Positions 8,922 to 16,383 of a DNA stretch of 64,000 nucleotides are shown here, piece by piece. The notes below the pieces were generated by a model. That model was not told the origin of the DNA. It did not search any database and saw only the letters and a program-made list of their open reading frames with translations. Position 1 is the stretch's first letter, and each line of letters starts with the position of its first letter. The stretch comes from Bacteroides fragilis (GTDB lineage Bacteria; Bacteroidota; Bacteroidia; Bacteroidales; Bacteroidaceae): the NCBI RefSeq assembly GCF_019583405.1, contig NZ_SZUU01000001.1:806001-870000 (forward strand). The letters run 5' to 3'. The position numbers and the translations under genes were made by a program.

Positions 8922-9828
8922 GTTGTTTTTTATAATAAGTGATAGTATACTCCAAACCGGCATTTAACGGTGTATTCTCAAAGTGCCCAAACGACTTTAC
9001 AAATTTCGACACATCACCTTGCACCAACATTGGTTGACCGGCACGATAGGGCAACGCACCAAAACGCAACTCAAAAGCCGGATTTAATCTATCTCTCAAA
9101 TGTTCAAGAAGTACTCTTAATTCGATCGCAGTAGAAGATGATAAATTATAGACACCGCAGGGAGCTTTCCCTGAACATACTTTCATTACGGCATTGGCAA
9201 AGTCCTTCACATATAAATAAGCGTAGCGTTGTTGCCCTAAAGTCAGATCCATACCAGCCATATTGTCAAGCATATTAGTCAAAAGACCGGGGATCAGCCA
9301 TTGGTTTGACTCCCGCTCTCCGTATACGGAAAAAACTCTTAACCAGTACCAATCAATCCCACGTAAATCACAGAAAGAACCAACCATCCGAGAAACCATG
9401 GACTTCACGTATCCATAGCTATTGACAGGAAACAAGCCGGCATTTTCAGAGACTATCCCATCAAAATCCCCATATTCGGCCTGACTACCCAAAGCTATAA
9501 ATTTAGAAACGTTACTTTTCTCTGCTATATAAAGCAAAGAATTCATAAAGTCAATGTTAGACAGTTGGACCGGCCAATCGTCTCTATTGCCAGACAGAAC
9601 CCCCGTCCAGGCTGAATGAATAATAATATCAGGGCTAAAAGAACAAGCTTGGGATATCCAGATAGGGTTATCCGAGTTTATGACTTGTACATGATCAATG
9701 AAAGAGGTGCAATTGTTCAACGAAGACATTGACCGTTTAGTTATCATCAGATTAACACCGTTTGCCAGCAAGGCTTCTGCAATATGCGATCCTAAAAAAC
9801 CAGTCGCCCCCGTCAATAATATCTTCAT
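8908..9828 (-). CDS. SDR-family NDP-sugar reductase/epimerase, candidate YerF-like or CDP-paratose/abequose synthase-like
   Basis: 306 aa extended SDR with GATGFLGS at 7-14 and Y138-GYV-K142 as the catalytic pair. It begins just after ddhB and overlaps the ThDP gene by 14 bp. In CDP-3,6-dideoxyhexose pathways the SDR at this position reduces a keto group: C-4 of the sugar in paratose/abequose synthases (RfbS, RfbJ), or the ketone of the attached two-carbon branch in YerF. Because a YerE-like gene follows immediately, the YerF role is preferred here, but that choice is inference. Sequence alone does not separate the two. Confidence 0.72.
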   Translation of the reverse strand: MKILLTGATGFLGSHIAEALLANGVNLMITKRSMSSLNNCTSFIDHVQVINSDNPIWISQACSFSPDIIIHSAWTGVLSGNRDDWPVQLSNIDFMNSLLYIAEKSNVSKFIALGSQAEYGDFDGIVSENAGLFPVNSYGYVKSMVSRMVGSFCDLRGIDWYWLRVFSVYGERESNQWLIPGLLTNMLDNMAGMDLTLGQQRYAYLYVKDFANAVMKVCSGKAPCGVYNLSSSTAIELRVLLEHLRDRLNPAFELRFGALPYRAGQPMLVQGDVSKFVKSFGHFENTPLNAGLEYTITYYKKQHESI

Positions 9829-9829
9829 T

Positions 9830-10903
9830 TTAATAAATATTTTTTATCTGGTCAACACAAACATCATATACCTCTTCTTTCCGGTATCTTTTATACCAGT
9901 CCACCGTCAACTCAACCGTCTGCTCAATATTCATCTTCGGTTCCCAACCTAAACGGAATTTTGCCTTCGAAATATCCAGCATTAACAACTTCGCTTCATG
10001 CAACGCATGCGGATCAGAAAGGTCACGAAGTTCACCGGAACCGTAATTATTCACTACTTTCGTAGCCACATCCCATACAGTAGAGATTGACTCGGCTCTC
10101 GGACCGAAGTTCCAGCCTTCACAGTATCTCGTAGGATCACTCCACATCTTCTGCGCGAGCAGCATATAACCGCTCAACGGTTCAAGTACATGCTGCCAGG
10201 GACGGATAGCTTTCGGACTTCGGATATCGATAGCCGCTCCAGATTCCAAAGCCTTGATGCAGTCCGGAATGATACGGTCCAAGGCCCAGTCTCCACCACC
10301 GATAACGTTACCAGCTCTTACACTGGCGATGGATTTTCCGTGTTTATCGTATTGCTCGGGGTGAAAGAAAGAGCGACGCCATGAAGCAATAGCAATCTCA
10401 GCGGCTCCCTTGCTACTGGAATAAGGGTCATAACCGCCCATAGGCTCGTTTTCACGATAGCCCCAGATTTGCTCTTTATTCTCGTAACATTTATCTGTGG
10501 TAATCATCACACCTACCTTCACGCTATCCGTAGAACGGACTGCCTCAAGAACATGGATTGTTCCCATTACATTGGTTTCGTAGGTTTCAACAGGGATGTC
10601 ATAACTCAAGCGAACCAGAGGTTGGGCAGCAAGATGAAAAACAATCTCAGGTTGATATTCCTGAAAGATAGCCTTTATACGCTCACCATCGCGGATATCG
10701 GCACGAAGGTCGGCCTTAATTTTCTCGCCGATACCGGAAAGTACGAAATTGTCTCGAGCCGTAAAAGGGTCTTGAGCCACACCAATCACCTCGGCCCCCA
10801 ATTCATGCAACCAGATGGAGAGCCAGCTACCTTTAAAACCCGTATGACCGGTGACAAGGACACGTTTGCCCCGATAAAAATTATCAAATATATCAATTCC
10901 CAT
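9830..10903 (-). CDS. ddhB: CDP-glucose 4,6-dehydratase
   Basis: 357 aa from the ATG at 10903 (MGIDIF...); a 14-residue upstream extension would run into ddhA and is not needed. SDR motifs: VTGHTGFKGSW at about 17-27, where the GHTGFKGSW variant is typical of CDP-glucose 4,6-dehydratases, and a Y-x-x-x-K pair in YSSSK. Later blocks such as RAGNVIGGGDWA and RPWQHVLEPLSGY are family hallmarks. It converts CDP-D-glucose to CDP-4-keto-6-deoxy-D-glucose, the second step of 3,6-dideoxyhexose synthesis (also called rfbG). It starts 5 bp after the ddhA stop, in line with operon coupling. Confidence 0.93.
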   Translation of the reverse strand: MGIDIFDNFYRGKRVLVTGHTGFKGSWLSIWLHELGAEVIGVAQDPFTARDNFVLSGIGEKIKADLRADIRDGERIKAIFQEYQPEIVFHLAAQPLVRLSYDIPVETYETNVMGTIHVLEAVRSTDSVKVGVMITTDKCYENKEQIWGYRENEPMGGYDPYSSSKGAAEIAIASWRRSFFHPEQYDKHGKSIASVRAGNVIGGGDWALDRIIPDCIKALESGAAIDIRSPKAIRPWQHVLEPLSGYMLLAQKMWSDPTRYCEGWNFGPRAESISTVWDVATKVVNNYGSGELRDLSDPHALHEAKLLMLDISKAKFRLGWEPKMNIEQTVELTVDWYKRYRKEEVYDVCVDQIKNIY

Positions 10904-10908
10904 ACGGC

Positions 10909-11685
10909 TTACCACACTTTCCAGGGAGCGACTCCCTGATCCCACATTTCATTCAATTCTGTATTGTCTCTCAGAGTATCCATCGGTTTCCAGAAACCCG
11001 TATGGCGGAAAGCGTGCATCCGGCCCGCCTTGGCTATAGACTCGAGGGGTTGCCGCTCAAAGATGGTGGAGTCACCCTCAGGGATATAATCGAACACTTC
11101 GGGTTCACACACAAAATAGCCCGCATTGATCCAGTTACGGTCCCCGTCGGGCTTCTCCTGGAAAGAGAGGACCTTGTCCGTATCGAGATCGAGCTGCAGG
11201 GCGCCGAACTTACCACCGGGTTTGTAGGCCGTAAGGGAAAGGAGGCAGCCCGAAGACTCGTGAGCCTTCAGGGTATCACCGATGTTCAGGTCGGTGACAC
11301 CGTCACCATAGGTCAGCAGGAAACGTTCGTTCCCGAGATATTTCTGTACACGCCGGATACGCCCGCCCGTTTGGGTGTTCAGCCCGGTATCGACCATCGT
11401 GACTTTCCAGTTCTCGGAATGGTTATCCAGAATGGTGGTCGTATTGTTGGAAAGGTCCACGGTCATATCGCTGTTATGGCGGAAATAGTTGGCGAAATAC
11501 TCCTTGATGATATATTGTTTATAACCGCAGCAGATCACGAAATCGTTGATGCCGTAATGGCTGTAGGTTTTCATGATATGCCAGAGGATGGGTTTACCAC
11601 CGATCTCCACCATAGGTTTGGGGATCAGGTTAGTGGCTTCGCTCAGGCGGGTGCCGAAGCCACCGGCTAAAATGACAGCTTTCAT
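10909..11685 (-). CDS. ddhA: Glucose-1-phosphate cytidylyltransferase
   Basis: 258 aa from the ATG at 11685, the family-typical MKAVILAGGFGTRL start; a longer frame from 11748 adds 21 unrelated residues. GGFGTRL (8-14) and the PKPMVEIGGKPILWHIM block (about 22-38) bind the nucleotide, and CGYKQYIIKEYF and YGDGVTDLN are typical of the RfbF/DdhA family. It makes CDP-glucose from CTP and glucose-1-phosphate, opening the 3,6-dideoxyhexose pathway. It has noticeably higher GC than the transferase genes at the left of the locus. It is followed directly by ddhB and preceded by ddhC. Confidence 0.94.
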   Translation of the reverse strand: MKAVILAGGFGTRLSEATNLIPKPMVEIGGKPILWHIMKTYSHYGINDFVICCGYKQYIIKEYFANYFRHNSDMTVDLSNNTTTILDNHSENWKVTMVDTGLNTQTGGRIRRVQKYLGNERFLLTYGDGVTDLNIGDTLKAHESSGCLLSLTAYKPGGKFGALQLDLDTDKVLSFQEKPDGDRNWINAGYFVCEPEVFDYIPEGDSTIFERQPLESIAKAGRMHAFRHTGFWKPMDTLRDNTELNEMWDQGVAPWKVW

Positions 11686-11722
11686 TATGCTTGACAGATT
11701 ACTGAAGGTTAATAACCGGAAA

Positions 11723-13066
11723 TTACTTATGGGAAGAGACAAAGTCACGGATCGTACCGATCATGTGGTCGAGCATGGCACGGGTCATACCCGGATAGAC
11801 ACCGATCCAGAGGGTATGATTCATAACGTAATCAGTACCTTCCAGATTGCCGATTACGCGGTAGCCCTCACCCGTGGAGCGCATTTCATCAAAGGCGGGA
11901 TGCTTCAGTAGGTTGCCCGCAAACAGGTTGCGTGTCTGGATCTTCCTGCTCTCCAGGTGTTGGGAAAGGTCGTTACGGGTGAAGCCCGCATCTTCCTTCA
12001 CCGAAATAAGGAAGCCGAACCAGCTCGGGTCGGAGTTCTTCTGCGCTTCGGGAAGGATAAGGCCAGATGTACCCGCAAGGCCTTTTTTCAGGTAGGCGAA
12101 GTTCGACCGCCGGGCTTCGACAATGGAGTCCAGCTTCTCAAGCTGGGCACAGCCGATGGCGGCCTGCATATCGGTCACTTTCAGGTTATACCCGAAATGG
12201 GAATAGACATATTTATGGTCGTAACCTACCGGGAGGTCGCCGAACTGTTTGCTGAAACGGTATTTGCACGTGTTGTCAACACCCCCGATGCACCAGCAGT
12301 CACGGCCCCAGTCACGGAAAGAGTTGACCAGTTTGTGCAGCAGAGGATCATCGGTATAGACAGCACCGCCCTCTCCCATCGTCATGTGGTGTGGAGGATA
12401 AAAGCTACTTGTGCCGATATGGCCGATCGTACCTGTTTTCTTTTCTACACCGTCGATTGTATAAGTAGAGCCAAGGGCATCGCAATTATCCTCTACCAAC
12501 CAGAGGTTATGTTTATCACAGAAATCTTTGACAGCCTGCAAATCAAACGGGTTACCCAAAGAGTGGGCAATCATTACCGCTTTAGTTTTGGGAGATAATG
12601 CGGCTTCCAGTTGAGTCACGTCAATATTATATTCAGGGATAGTGACATCCACGAAAACGGGAATAGCACCATACTGGATGCAGGGGGTCACCGTTGTGGG
12701 AAAGCCGCAGGCTACCGTGATCACTTCATCGCCCCGCCTGATCCTGCGCTCACCCAACTGCGGCGAGGTCAGGGCCATAAAGGCGAGAAGGTTGGCCGAA
12801 GAGCCCGAGTTAGTCAGGGAGCAATACTTCACACCCAGCCATGCGGCAAAACGGATTTCAAACTTCCGGGCCCAGGGACCGGCGGTCAGCCAGAAGTCAA
12901 GGGACGAGTCAACCAGGTTCACCAGTTCGCGGTCATCGAAATAGCGACCACCGTAGTTGACAAAACTCTTACCGGGTTCGAAGGAGGGGGAGGAACCGTG
13001 AACCTCTTTGTAGTATTCCCGGGTTAAATCGAGAATTTGTTGCTTGAGTGTTTCTTTCTTACTCAT
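11723..13066 (-). CDS. ddhC: CDP-4-keto-6-deoxy-D-glucose 3-dehydrase (E1, PLP/[2Fe-2S])
   Basis: 447 aa. Aspartate aminotransferase fold, but the PLP lysine is replaced by histidine in YPPHHMTMGEGG (H226/H227), the diagnostic change of the RfbH/DdhC E1 enzymes. An iron-sulphur cysteine set is visible: C195 (EDNCDALGS) and C257-x-C259-x7-C267 (DCWCIGGVDNTC), as in the Yersinia enzyme. It removes the C-3 hydroxyl of CDP-4-keto-6-deoxyglucose through a PMP-bound intermediate, and normally receives electrons from the flavin/[2Fe-2S] reductase DdhD (E3). No ddhD is seen in the window. It overlaps the end of rmlC by 8 bp. Confidence 0.94.
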   Translation of the reverse strand: MSKKETLKQQILDLTREYYKEVHGSSPSFEPGKSFVNYGGRYFDDRELVNLVDSSLDFWLTAGPWARKFEIRFAAWLGVKYCSLTNSGSSANLLAFMALTSPQLGERRIRRGDEVITVACGFPTTVTPCIQYGAIPVFVDVTIPEYNIDVTQLEAALSPKTKAVMIAHSLGNPFDLQAVKDFCDKHNLWLVEDNCDALGSTYTIDGVEKKTGTIGHIGTSSFYPPHHMTMGEGGAVYTDDPLLHKLVNSFRDWGRDCWCIGGVDNTCKYRFSKQFGDLPVGYDHKYVYSHFGYNLKVTDMQAAIGCAQLEKLDSIVEARRSNFAYLKKGLAGTSGLILPEAQKNSDPSWFGFLISVKEDAGFTRNDLSQHLESRKIQTRNLFAGNLLKHPAFDEMRSTGEGYRVIGNLEGTDYVMNHTLWIGVYPGMTRAMLDHMIGTIRDFVSSHK

Positions 13067-13631
13067 ATAATGTATTGTTTATATCAAACTGTAGTTCTAT
13101 GTTATGTAACAGAGGATGTGTGTAGTCTTTACCACTCAATATAACCCGGTCTTGTGGTATCTTCCAGTCGATATTCAAATCCGGATCATTCCAGGCAATC
13201 GCCCCTTCAGCTTCCGGATGATAGAAACTATCACACTTGTATTGGAAGATGACCTCTTCGCTCAGCACACTAAAACCATGTGCGAAGCCACGCGGAATAA
13301 AAAACTGACGGTGATTGTCTTCTGTCAATTCAACCGAAACATGTTTTCCAAATGTGGGAGAACCCTTGCGGATATCGACAGCCACATCAAGAACTGCACC
13401 CTTAATCACTCGTACCAGTTTGCTTTGGGCAAAAGGAGGTTTCTGAAAATGGAGACCGCGAATGACACCGTAGCTCGATTTGGATTCATTGTCCTGGACA
13501 AAAGTCGTTTGACATACCTTTGATTCGAACTCCCCCTGATTGAAGGATTCGAAAAAGTAACCACGGTCATCCTGAAACAGACGGGGCTCAAGGATAACAA
13601 GACCTTCGATTGATGTTGTTATTATATTCAT
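13059..13631 (-). CDS. rfbC: dTDP-4-dehydrorhamnose 3,5-epimerase
   Basis: 190 aa cupin-type RmlC. Family motifs are present: LEPRLFQDDRGYFFESFN near the N-terminus, the catalytic His in RGLHFQ (near residue 58), KLVRVIKGAVLDVAVDIR, and the GFAHGFSVLSE block near residue 120. It epimerises dTDP-4-keto-6-deoxyglucose at C-3 and C-5 on the way to dTDP-L-rhamnose or related L-sugars. It lies 13 bp from rmlA and overlaps ddhC. rmlB and rmlD are not in the window, so their activities must come from genes elsewhere. Confidence 0.95.
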   Translation of the reverse strand: MNIITTSIEGLVILEPRLFQDDRGYFFESFNQGEFESKVCQTTFVQDNESKSSYGVIRGLHFQKPPFAQSKLVRVIKGAVLDVAVDIRKGSPTFGKHVSVELTEDNHRQFFIPRGFAHGFSVLSEEVIFQYKCDSFYHPEAEGAIAWNDPDLNIDWKIPQDRVILSGKDYTHPLLHNIELQFDINNTLYE

Positions 13632-13644
13632 TGGAATAAAAATT

Positions 13645-14532
13645 CTACTTTATGGATAATTCATCGATAACTTTCAACAGATATTGTCCATATTGATTCT
13701 TCAGCATCGGACCTGCCAATGCTTTCATCTCTTCAGGAGAAATCCAGCCTTGCCTCAGGGCTATGCCTTCCAAACAGGCCACTTTCAAACCCTGACGTTT
13801 TTCAATAACCTCGATAAATGTACTTGCTTCGGACAAAGAATCATGAGTACCTGTATCCAACCAGGCAAAGCCGCGCCCCAAAAGCTGGACCTTCAGTTCT
13901 CGATCGGACAGGAACCGTTGATTGACCGTCGTGATTTCCAATTCTCCACGAGGGGAAGGCTGAATACTCTTGGCTACTTCCACCACTTTATTAGGATAAA
14001 AATAAAGACCCACAACGGCATAATTGGACTTAGGAACAGCAGGTTTCTCTTCGATACTGAGAACATTCCCAGCCTTGTCAAACTCAGCTACACCATAGCG
14101 TTCGGGATCGCTTACCCAATAACCAAAAACAGTGGCTTTGTTCTCTGATTCGGCTGTATGGACTGCTTCACGCAGCATACGGGTAAAACTTTGCCCATAA
14201 AAGATATTATCGCCAAGAACCAGGCATACAGAATCACCACCTATAAACTTCTCACCAATAATAAATGCCTGTGCCAAGCCGTCAGGAGAAGGTTGCTCGG
14301 CGTACTCAAATCGTACTCCAAAGTCAGAACCGTCACCCAGCAAACGTTGAAAGCCGGGTAAATCGTATGGAGTGGAGATAATCAATATTTCACGAATCCC
14401 TGCCAACATAAGTACAGAGATAGGATAATAGATCATCGGCTTATCAAATATCGGAAGCAACTGCTTACTGACTCCTTTGGTGATCGGATATAAGCGAGTG
14501 CCCGAACCACCGGCCAAGACAATACCTTTCAT
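13645..14532 (-). CDS. rfbA: Glucose-1-phosphate thymidylyltransferase
   Basis: 295 aa, standard length for RmlA. It has the nucleotidyltransferase signature [18 protein letters not shown] (8-25), VLGDNIFYG with the metal-binding Asp (about residues 108-116), the VEEKP-like [21 protein letters not shown] block and [13 protein letters not shown]. It makes dTDP-glucose from dTTP and glucose-1-phosphate. In Bacteroides capsule loci rmlA and rmlC commonly sit right after upxZ, as here (23 bp from upxZ). Confidence 0.96.
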   Translation of the reverse strand: MKGIVLAGGSGTRLYPITKGVSKQLLPIFDKPMIYYPISVLMLAGIREILIISTPYDLPGFQRLLGDGSDFGVRFEYAEQPSPDGLAQAFIIGEKFIGGDSVCLVLGDNIFYGQSFTRMLREAVHTAESENKATVFGYWVSDPERYGVAEFDKAGNVLSIEEKPAVPKSNYAVVGLYFYPNKVVEVAKSIQPSPRGELEITTVNQRFLSDRELKVQLLGRGFAWLDTGTHDSLSEASTFIEVIEKRQGLKVACLEGIALRQGWISPEEMKALAGPMLKNQYGQYLLKVIDELSIK

Positions 14533-14555
14533 GACAATAAATTATAGGTTAAAAA

Positions 14556-15038
14556 TTAATCTATGTAATTATTTGGATACTGATTTTCCTCTATCATCTT
14601 CAGCATATCTACAGTCTCCTGTTCATCTATCGATAAAGTTTTATTATCCCAGTAATCTATAATTGCATGAGCTTCCTTTGCCAACTCTTCTTCAAAAACT
14701 TCTCCATAACAATATGTCAAAAGCTGACACTTGAGCAAAGAAGACGGGAGAGACTCTAACACAAGCAAGGAACGATCCAGAATAACCTGTTTCTTAGACT
14801 CCTTGTCGCCATAATCATAGATTGTTGCATTGTAGCCCATCAAGAGAGCCAGGCAAAGTCGTGCTTCTTCTTCCGGATTTTCTCCTTTCAAAGCAAACAA
14901 AGCATCAGATTTTTGAAGCACTTCAGTGTTTAATTGACGGAAACTGTCGGCATAGATAGGAGAACCGTCAGCACCCAAATACAATAATTCGTGAGCCACA
15001 TGTTGCAGCTCATGAATCTGGGTCATAAGAGTATTCAT
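14556..15038 (-). CDS. upxZ: UpxZ-family inhibitor of heterologous UpxY antiterminators
   Basis: 160 aa, soluble and acidic. The opening MNTLMTQIHELQHVAHELLY and the following SPIYADSFRQLN are typical of UpxZ proteins, always encoded as the second gene of B. fragilis capsule operons. Known role: each UpxZ blocks the UpxY antiterminators of other capsule loci, so that one cell favours one capsule. It follows upxY by 23 bp and precedes rmlA by 23 bp. Which locus letter (A-H) this belongs to cannot be told from the window. Confidence 0.9.
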   Translation of the reverse strand: MNTLMTQIHELQHVAHELLYLGADGSPIYADSFRQLNTEVLQKSDALFALKGENPEEEARLCLALLMGYNATIYDYGDKESKKQVILDRSLLVLESLPSSLLKCQLLTYCYGEVFEEELAKEAHAIIDYWDNKTLSIDEQETVDMLKMIEENQYPNNYID

Positions 15039-15061
15039 TTTATATGATAAAATATTACTGA

Positions 15062-15580
15062 TTACGGTGCGAGAATGCGAAGGTAGCTTTTAGGAACCTT
15101 GACACTGGCAGATAAAACGCCACGAATTCGGATAGTGACATAAGTACGATTAGAAAGACTGGCCAGTTCACCTTCAACTCCACAAAAATCTCCCTTGATG
15201 ACTTGTACTTTGGTGCCAACTGCGAAACAATCATCGTTGAGGATAACAGCAACAGGATCGAGATTCATGACAAACATAAAATCTTTCATCTGCTTATCGG
15301 GAACAATAAGCATACTCTTAGTGTCAAAATCACGCATATAGAAAAGACGCACCCCGTATTCGTTGGCAATAGCACAAGCAAACTCTTTGGTAGCATGTAC
15401 AAAAATAAGATTACGAATGACAGGAACTTCTACACGATGCCGGCGATATTTCAATTGACGAATGACAAATTGGGTCGGCAAAAAATACTCGACACCTATT
15501 TTCTCTAATGCGTCACGAGTAGTAAGCTCCTGATCCTTACGGGTACGGGCAGCGAACCAATATTCTTGTTGTTGAGACAT
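15062..15580 (-). CDS. upxY: UpxY-family transcription antiterminator (NusG-like)
   Basis: 172 aa. The N-terminal NGN domain starts WFAARTRKDQELTTRDAL (8-25) and contains FLPTQFVIRQLKYRRHRVEVPV; the C-terminal KOW-like part has FAVGTKVQVIKGDFCGVEGEL. UpxY proteins are locus-specific NusG paralogues that act on the 5' leader of their own capsule operon to stop premature termination. The start ATG at 15580 is followed by MSQQQEYW. The promoter that should feed this gene is in the invertible segment at 15716-15921, about 150 bp upstream, and is pointing the other way here. Confidence 0.93.
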   Translation of the reverse strand: MSQQQEYWFAARTRKDQELTTRDALEKIGVEYFLPTQFVIRQLKYRRHRVEVPVIRNLIFVHATKEFACAIANEYGVRLFYMRDFDTKSMLIVPDKQMKDFMFVMNLDPVAVILNDDCFAVGTKVQVIKGDFCGVEGELASLSNRTYVTIRIRGVLSASVKVPKSYLRILAP

Positions 15581-15715
15581 TTAGAAGGAATATTCCTGAG
15601 TGATTTACTTAAGTCCGGGTATGCTTCGCAGTTGGGTGAGACTCTTTTTCTCAGCCAAACTGCAAGATTTTTTATGACTTATTTTAGGTGGAAACGAACG
15701 AATTCGATCAATTGA
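15581..15715 (-). promoter_or_regulatory. upxY 5' leader with bulged hairpin
   Basis: Between the invertible promoter and the upxY start lie about 135 bp. At 15624-15666 the minus strand can fold into an interrupted hairpin: outer arms GCAGTT/AACTGC, then GG/CC, then TGAGA/TCTCA around an A-rich loop. Upx antitermination is known to need the leader of the operon, so this is a candidate recognition or pause structure. The pairing is read directly; the function is inference. Confidence 0.45.
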
Positions 15716-15734
15716 TGTTTCAAAAAACGTTCGT
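15716..15734 (+). repeat. Left inverted repeat of invertible promoter
   Basis: 19-bp site with ACGTTCGT core, paired with 15903-15921. It is embedded in a longer perfect palindrome (16-bp arms 15710-15725 and 15736-15751 around a 10-nt centre), which the right site lacks. Confidence 0.88.
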
Positions 15735-15862
15735 CTTTTGAAACATCAATTATGGAGATAAAAGACCACATACAAAATAAGTAAAAAGCTGTTTTTATTA
15801 CCAGATTATTATCTGATAATCAGTACATAAAGAAGTCTATTTACTTTTTCATCTAAAAATAT

Positions 15863-15893
15863 TTTGCACATCAAAATTTAGTTTATACCTTTG
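15863..15893 (+). promoter_or_regulatory. Bacteroidetes promoter inside the invertible segment
   Basis: -33 TTTG at 15863-15866, then exactly 19 bp, then -7 TAccTTTG at 15886-15893. This fits the TTTG-N19-21-TAnnTTTG consensus perfectly. The start point is predicted near 15900, reading right toward the 3' end of fkp, so transcripts from it would be antisense to, or collide with, the fkp side in this orientation. Confidence 0.85.
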
Positions 15894-15902
15894 TGCTATT
15901 AA

Positions 15903-15921
15903 ACGAACGTCTTTTGAAACA
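15903..15921 (-). repeat. Right inverted repeat of invertible promoter
   Basis: 19-bp site with ACGAACGT core on the + strand; reverse complement of the left site with one mismatch. The promoter -7 element ends 10 bp before it. Confidence 0.88.
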
Positions 15922-16383
15922 CATTCACCACTGACTATCAGTTAATTACAAAAGAATTCACTCTTTTTATCCTTTTCGTATTTACCACATAACATACTGA
16001 TTATAAACAAATTACACAATAAGATAAAATCTTCATTATTCCATCTATAAAGGTTTAGAAACTATATACTCCCAAAAGCATTCTGTCACATTGTATTTTG
16101 AGTAGCCTCAGGAATCCCTTATTTACGGACCACTGACTAAGTTGTTATAAAAAACACCGGGATTCTATTTTCACCAATATCATATCTCCACCAAATAAAT
16201 CAGATCACCTGTCAAAAGATCGATAAACATGCACTAATTTCAATCAGTAAGCAACGGCAAAGGCATCCTATACCTCCAGAATAACATTCAGAAATGATTC
16301 ATATTGACCTATGCTACAGAAAAGAATTCTATAGTTTTTGTTCAATAAATGAAACCGCCAGGCAAAAAGTAGGAGGATTTTCA
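15922..16383. other. Intergenic stretch right of the invertible promoter
   Basis: AT-rich, no reading frame of note, no promoter pair with consensus spacing recognised. It lies between the invertible promoter and the 22-bp repeat array. Any transcript from the OFF-oriented promoter would run through it. Confidence 0.5.

Larger units (their letters stand above)
15716..15921. promoter_or_regulatory. Invertible promoter segment (Mpi-type inversion region) of the capsule locus, OFF orientation
   Basis: Two 19-bp copies in inverted orientation flank 168 bp: TGTTTCAAAAAACGTTCGT at 15716-15734, and at 15903-15921 the reverse complement of TGTTTCAAAAGACGTTCGT. They match at 18 of 19 positions and contain the ARACGTTCGT core of B. 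fragilis Mpi-controlled capsule promoters. Inside, near the right repeat, is a promoter pointing right. upxY lies on the left, on the minus strand, so the operon is not served in this orientation. Inversion would place the promoter about 155 bp upstream of upxY, facing it. Confidence 0.88.

Noticed and set aside
8922..8963. N-terminal extension of the ThDP enzyme
   Set aside because: The 14 extra residues overlap the SDR gene further and do not match the family start; the ATG at 8921 was chosen instead.
11002..11670. 222-aa open frame on the plus strand
   Set aside because: It is the antisense shadow of ddhA, which is a complete, motif-bearing gene; long antisense frames are common in this GC-richer part of the locus.
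11957..13027. Several 100-213-aa frames on the plus strand opposite ddhC
   Set aside because: Antisense frames of ddhC without ribosome site, domain or operon logic.
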